From NCBI RefSeq assembly GCF_039532605.1, contig NZ_BAAARY010000002.1, forward strand, positions 186,001-250,000: 64,000 bases of DNA, given 5' to 3'. Below, in pieces: positions 60,332-64,000 of this stretch (the stretch's first letter is position 1; every line of letters starts with the position of its first letter). The notes under the pieces were generated by a model that saw nothing but the letters and a program-made list of their open reading frames with translations, did not search any database and had not been told where the DNA came from. Origin of the DNA: Pilimelia columellifera (GTDB lineage Bacteria; Actinomycetota; Actinomycetes; Mycobacteriales; Micromonosporaceae). A program made the position numbers and the translations under genes.

Positions 60332-61123
60332 ATGATTCAGCTCGAAGGACAGCCGGTGAACCCGGATGACCTCGCTGCCCTGGCGCTGTGCAACTACGGG
60401 CACTTCACCTCGATGCGGGTTGTCGACGGGCGTGTCCGCGGGCTCGGGATGCACATGGACCGCCTCGTCAGCGACTGCAAGCGCGTCTTCGGAGCGGATC
60501 TGGATCCTGAGGACGTGCGTCGGTTCGTCCGCGCAGCCGTAGGCCCGAGCGGGGACGTCATCGCCCGGGTGACGGTGTTCGACCCGCACCTCCAGCTCGG
60601 TCGGCCGGCCGCCGCCTGCCGGCCGCGGATCCTCGTGACAACCCGCGAATCTGCCGCCGGCGGGCCGCTGTCACCATTGGCGCTAGGCACCGCCGAGTAC
60701 GAACGCGAGGCTCCTGCCGTCAAACACGTCGGCCTGTTCGGCACGCTCAGCCACCGCCGCGCCGCGCAGCTGGCCGGCCACGACGACGTGCTTTTCGTCA
60801 ACCGGCACGGGCATATCACGGAAGGCGCCACCTGGAACATCGGCTTCCTCAGCGGCTCGACGCTGCTGTGGCCCGACGGCGATCAACTCGTGGGAGTCAC
60901 GATGCGCCTGGTCAGCAAGCTTGCCGAGCGGCGGCAGCTCAAGGTCGCGCACGCCACGATGACCCCCCAGGACGCTCTCGGGCGCGACGCGGTGTTTGTC
61001 ACCAATGCCGCCGTCGGCCTCCGTCCGGTCGCGTCGATCAACGGTCGGCCGGTCGTAGCTGCCGGCGAACAGCTGCGCAGGCTGACCCAGGAGTTCAACG
61101 AAGACATGGGCGACCCGCTGTAG
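60332..61123 (+). CDS. Class IV PLP-dependent aminotransferase family protein
   Basis: 263 residues, ATG at 60332. Fold type IV enzyme related to branched-chain aminotransferases and aminodeoxychorismate lyase. The N-terminal CNYGHFTSMRVVDGRVRGL, the PLP lysine in APAVKHVGLFGTL, and EGATWNIGFL (phosphate and carboxylate contacts) are intact. Substrate is not clear. Its promoter shares the 124-bp gap with the TrpD-like operon, which points to joint control. Confidence 0.85.
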   Translation: MIQLEGQPVNPDDLAALALCNYGHFTSMRVVDGRVRGLGMHMDRLVSDCKRVFGADLDPEDVRRFVRAAVGPSGDVIARVTVFDPHLQLGRPAAACRPRILVTTRESAAGGPLSPLALGTAEYEREAPAVKHVGLFGTLSHRRAAQLAGHDDVLFVNRHGHITEGATWNIGFLSGSTLLWPDGDQLVGVTMRLVSKLAERRQLKVAHATMTPQDALGRDAVFVTNAAVGLRPVASINGRPVVAAGEQLRRLTQEFNEDMGDPL

Positions 61124-61220
61124 AGCAACACCGGGTCGCTGCCGGAGGTGGTCTTCGGGCCAGCTGTACCGGTCACGAACGGACTAGACTCCGCCCCGGC
61201 AAGAGGGGTGGAGGTTCAAT

Positions 61221-62165
61221 ATGGCGACGGTGCAACGGTGGACCGGCCGCGAGGCGCGCGCGCTCCGCGAAGCAGCGAGGATGACAGTCCGAGCGTTCGC
61301 CTCGCACCTCGGCATCAGCGACCGCACCGTGTCCAAGTGGGAGTCCCGAGGCGCGGCGATAGCGCCGACCCCAGACAGCCAAGCCCTCCTGGACACGGCT
61401 CTGAGCCGATTCGACGCCGCCGTGCAACAGCGATTTCACCTTGTGGTCGGTGGTCCGCCGAACGCCGTAGACGTTACCGGGACAGCAGCGGCGCCAGCCG
61501 AGCACGTCCCGTCGATCGACACGCCTGCTCCGGTGCGAAGCCCGAGCGACGGCAAAAAGATGGTTCTCGTACCCGCCGGGATCTTCCTATTCGGATCCGA
61601 CCGCGAGGCGGTGTGGCTCCCTGGCTACTACATCGACGCCGAACCGGTGACCAACGCCGACTACGCCAACTTCATCGAGGCTACGGGACACCGCCGGCCA
61701 GCCCACTGGCCCAACGGCACTTACCCACCTGAGATCAGGCGACACCCGATCGTCCACGTGACCCACGACGACGCCACCGCCTACGCGCAGTGGGCACAAA
61801 AAGCGCTGCCCACCTCGCAGCAGTGGGAGAAGGCAGCGCGCGGAGAGCGCGGCCGCACCTATCCCTGGGGTGATCAGCCCACGGCCGCCAAATGCAATGT
61901 CGTGGAGTCCGGCATCGACCGCACCACCCCGGTGGACCGCTACCACAGCGGAACCAGCCCTTACGGCTGCTACGACATGAGCGGAAATATCTGGGAGTGG
62001 TGCTCCACCGAGACTGACCCCGGACGGTTCGTGCTTCGTGGCAGCGCCTTCACCAGCCCGTTCCGGCTCGCTCAGGCCTGCGCCACCAATGACGCCGCGC
62101 GAACGATGCAAGACGATGACACGGGCTTTCGGTGTGTGACTCCACAAACAGCCTTTAGCGGGTGA
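61221..62165 (+). CDS. XRE helix-turn-helix fused to SUMF1/FGE-like domain
   Basis: 314 residues, ATG at 61221 behind GGTGGAGG. Residues about 5-60 form an XRE HTH (MTVRAFASHLGISDRTVSKWE). After a linker, residues 110-310 are an FGE-sulfatase fold: MVLVPAGIFLFGSD, EPVTNADYANFIEATGH, PTSQQWEKAARGERGRTYPWG, YDMSGNIWEWC, LRGSAF and DTGFRCV. The paired catalytic cysteines of formylglycine-generating enzyme are absent at GSAFTSPFRLAQAC, so it is probably a ligand-binding regulator. Confidence 0.85.
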   Translation: MATVQRWTGREARALREAARMTVRAFASHLGISDRTVSKWESRGAAIAPTPDSQALLDTALSRFDAAVQQRFHLVVGGPPNAVDVTGTAAAPAEHVPSIDTPAPVRSPSDGKKMVLVPAGIFLFGSDREAVWLPGYYIDAEPVTNADYANFIEATGHRRPAHWPNGTYPPEIRRHPIVHVTHDDATAYAQWAQKALPTSQQWEKAARGERGRTYPWGDQPTAAKCNVVESGIDRTTPVDRYHSGTSPYGCYDMSGNIWEWCSTETDPGRFVLRGSAFTSPFRLAQACATNDAARTMQDDDTGFRCVTPQTAFSG

Positions 62166-62275
62166 ACCGCCTGCACACGCACCGCTCTGCTCCACCACTG
62201 AGCCACCTCCGCCTGCGCCGGGGCGACACGATGACGCCGGCAACGGCGCAGCCAGTCACCGACCGGAAGGCCACC

Positions 62276-62832
62276 ATGCAGACCGAGTACGAAGCCCGCT
62301 TCTTCGACATCGACCCAGACAAGATCACCGCATAGCTGGATAGTCGCGGCGCCCGTCAGAGCATGCCGCGGACCCTCATGCGCCGCATCGTCTTCATCAA
62401 CGACGAAACCGACGCCAAGGCGGCTGGCTGCGCCTGCGCCAACAGGGCGAGTGCACCTTCCTGACCTACAAGCAGGTAAGCAACGGCCCGTCAGCCATCG
62501 ACAGCATCCTGGAAGCCGAAACCGAGGTCGTCGACCTCGACGCCACCCGCACCGTGCTACAGGCGATGGGCTTCACCGCCAAGCGCTACCAGGAGAACTA
62601 CCGCGAAGAATGGCAACTCGACGGCGTCACCTACGACATCGACACCTGGCCCGACCTACCCACCTACCTCGAAGTCGAAGGCCCCGACGAAACCGCCGTC
62701 CGCCACGCCGCCCAAGCGCTCGGCCTGGACCTCGCTGACGCCTCGTACGGCAGCGTCGACGAGGTGTACCGCACCGTCCTGGGCCGCGACATCCTCACCG
62801 AGTCGTCACTGACGTTCGAGAGCCGCGGATAG
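62276..62832 (+). pseudogene. Broken CYTH domain (class IV adenylate cyclase-like) gene
   Basis: From the ATG at 62276, MQTEYEARFFDIDPDKI gives the ExExK-like CYTH start, then TAG at 62333-62335 replaces what was probably CAG. The same frame continues to INDETDAK, after which a one-base loss near 62418 moves the reading to GGWLRLRQQGECTFLTYKQ and on to the end at 62832. The C-terminal part (ILEAETEVVDL, TYLEVEGPDE) is well preserved. Two independent lesions argue for a recent pseudogene rather than a programmed shift. Confidence 0.8.
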
Positions 62833-62963
62833 CCGCACCGATAGCCGTCAGCCGTGTCCGCGCCATCGCTGAAACCGCCCCGGCGGGCAGAGCGGTGGAG
62901 GCTCGGACGCGGCCGGGGTAGGAAGGGCGGACGAAGGCGCGGTGTGCGCGATGCACCCGTTGG

Positions 62964-63037
62964 TGGGGCGGGTGGGACTCGAACCCACGGCCAAAGGATT
63001 ATGAGTCCCCTGCTCTAACCGGCTGAGCTACCGCCCC
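62964..63037 (-). tRNA. tRNA with CAU anticodon (Met elongator or lysidine-modified Ile2)
   Basis: 74 nt. Acceptor GGGGCGG/CCGCCCC plus discriminator A, D-arm GCTC/GAGC, anticodon loop CTCATAA (anticodon CAU at 63001-63003), T-arm GTGGG-TTCGAGT-CCCAC. CCA is not encoded. The anticodon stem has two G-U pairs. CAU tRNAs can be elongator Met or Ile2; the similarity of the stem-loop context to Ile2 makes that possible but unproven. Confidence 0.93.
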
Positions 63038-63168
63038 AATGAGCGAAGAGGTTACCGGATCAACCCGTTCGTGGTAGCCCTCCGGCCGGTTGGGACTCAG
63101 AGTCCACGCACGGCGCCGCAACGGGAGAAGGCCCGCCACCACTGGGGTGCGGACCTTCTTGAGTCAAG

Positions 63169-63241
63169 CTCCCCGAATTGGACTCGAACCAATAACCTGC
63201 CGGTTAACAGCCGGCTGCTCTGCCAATTGAGCTATCGGGGA
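63169..63241 (-). tRNA. tRNA-Asn (GUU)
   Basis: 73 nt. Acceptor TCCCCGA/TCGGGGA plus discriminator G, D-arm GCTC/GAGC, anticodon loop CTGTTAA with GUU, T-arm TTGG(T)-TTCGAGT-CCAA. CCA not encoded. It lies 131 bp from the CAU tRNA on the same strand; both may be transcribed together. Confidence 0.95.
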
Positions 63242-63453
63242 TCGCCACGGACGGGCCGTGCGACTGGGGACAAGAGTACATGAGCTGCCCGGTCCGTACC
63301 CCACTGGGCTGACGAGTTTCGCCACCGGGCCACGTCATGCATAACGAAGGCGGAGGATGGGTATGCACTGACGCACGAACGACGCAGGTGGCGCACCGCC
63401 ACCGTCGGCCCGGCGTTCAGACCTGGCCGGCGCCATCGAGGAAGGAGCGCGTG

Positions 63454-63819
63454 ATGCGCGGAAAGCTTTGGTTCGCTGTGGGGGCCGCCGCAGGGTATGT
63501 CCTCGGCTCGCGGGCAGGGCGGGAGAAGTACGAGCAGATCGCGCTGACCGCCCGGAAGTTCTGGGACCACCCCTCGGTCCAGGAGGCCGCTGGCGTGGTG
63601 CAGGCGCAGGCCACCCGCCTCTACGAGGAGGGCAAGGGGACGGTCAACGACAAGCTCACCCACTCCAAGCTCGGCGAGAAGCTCAGTCACGGCGCTGACA
63701 AGCCGCTGGCGACCGCCGGCAGCCGTTCCGGCGGCTCGACGACCAGCACGACGGGCGCCCCGTCCACTGGTAACCGCAGTTCGGGGACGGGCATCGGCAC
63801 GTCGAACAACCCGCGCTGA
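63454..63819 (+). CDS. YtxH-like small protein
   Basis: 121 residues from the ATG at 63454 (a GTG immediately precedes it), with GAAGGAG 7 bases upstream. The N-terminus RGKLWFAVGAAAGYVLGSRAGREKYEQI is the glycine-zipper-like hydrophobic helix of actinobacterial YtxH proteins; a helical middle and a Ser/Thr/Gly-rich disordered tail follow. Probably membrane associated; function unknown. Confidence 0.8.
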   Translation: MRGKLWFAVGAAAGYVLGSRAGREKYEQIALTARKFWDHPSVQEAAGVVQAQATRLYEEGKGTVNDKLTHSKLGEKLSHGADKPLATAGSRSGGSTTSTTGAPSTGNRSSGTGIGTSNNPR

Positions 63820-63851
63820 CGCACGCCGCGTCAACGCGGCCGACGACCGGG

Positions 63852-63879
63852 ACGGGCGCTGCTCACGAAGCGCGCCCGT
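63852..63879 (+). terminator. Hairpin after the YtxH-like gene
   Basis: ACGGGCGC (63852-63859) pairs with GCGCCCGT (63872-63879) around a 12-base loop, followed by TCCGTGCTGT. Placed 32 bp after the YtxH-like stop; could also serve the converging partial gene. Confidence 0.6.
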
Positions 63880-63937
63880 TCCGTGCTGTCCACGGCCAGG
63901 CGGATTCGGAAGGGTCGGCGCCGGACTGGACGCACAG

Positions 63938-64000
63938 TCACCAGCCGTTGCCGAAGCAGACCAGCGGCGCGGGGTCGGCGTCGCCGCTGGGCAGCGCCGC
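63938..64000 (-). CDS. C-terminal end of a gene running off the window
   Basis: On the minus strand, an open frame enters from the window edge and ends at TGA 63938-63940 with the residues CFGNGW. About 20 residues are visible; too little to name. The Ala/Asp/Pro-rich run followed by an aromatic end would suit a secreted or extracellular protein, but this is weak. Confidence 0.35.
   Translation of the reverse strand, partial: AALPSGDADPAPLVCFGNGW

Noticed and set aside
62276..62832. Programmed frameshift in the CYTH gene
   Set aside because: A separate in-frame TAG upstream would still prevent a full product, and no slippery site or pause structure was seen.
63071..63283. 70-codon frame across the tRNA-Asn locus
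   Set aside because: It runs through the tRNA gene on the opposite strand and has no homology or ribosome binding site.

Overview
The window is GC-rich (roughly 70% by eye) with dense, frequently overlapping genes, GTG/TTG starts, strong G+C bias at third codon positions, purine-rich Shine-Dalgarno sites, a coenzyme F420 gene, a mycosin and a TipA-type MerR regulator. Together these point to a high-GC actinomycete. The gene order thiL, Lrp-like, DUF3515, ddl, gpsA, plsC, cofC, ppk fits a Micromonosporaceae-like organism; that placement is inference, because no 16S gene is present.

Layout. 1-6.5 kb: housekeeping genes for thiamine (thiL), the cell wall (ddl), phospholipid (gpsA-plsC) and F420 (cofC), with the wreck of a cystathionine gamma-lyase-like gene between gpsA and ddl. 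6.6-9.4 kb: a compact three-gene type VII secretion-related module ending in a mycosin. 9.4-17.1 kb: ppk, then the fatty acid synthase II operon fabD-fabH-acpP-fabF-accD behind a perfect palindromic operator. 17.1-30.5 kb: an autoregulated tipA-like regulator, a methyltransferase, a GT-C-like membrane protein, a GH3 glycosidase, a HelD/HelR-type RNA polymerase motor, a CDF metal exporter, a STAS protein and an acyl-ACP desaturase with a tandem operator. 30.8-38.6 kb: a full type IV pilus operon pilB-T-C-A-D-M-N-O, closed by a strong hairpin. 38.6-47.6 kb: a DUF4173 membrane protein, then a 1671-residue STAND NTPase with 19 canonical WD40 repeats and a caspase-like N-terminus without catalytic residues, coupled to a VOC protein and a DinB protein.

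47.7-54.4 kb: a type I restriction-modification operon (hsdM-hsdS-hsdR) flanked on both sides by broken genes, which looks like an inserted defence island. 54.4-62.8 kb: a HAD phosphatase, an auxiliary-looking trpS, and a tightly coupled four-gene operon that pairs a TrpD-like phosphoribosyltransferase homologue with a tryptophanyl/tyrosyl-tRNA synthetase-like protein lacking the HIGH histidines, an SDR and an FAD oxidoreductase. A class IV aminotransferase and an XRE-SUMF1 protein follow divergently. This tryptophan-themed locus is the best candidate here for an undescribed system. A CYTH pseudogene, two tRNA genes (CAU, and Asn GUU) and a YtxH-like protein close the window. No rRNA, CRISPR array, transposase or integrase was seen.
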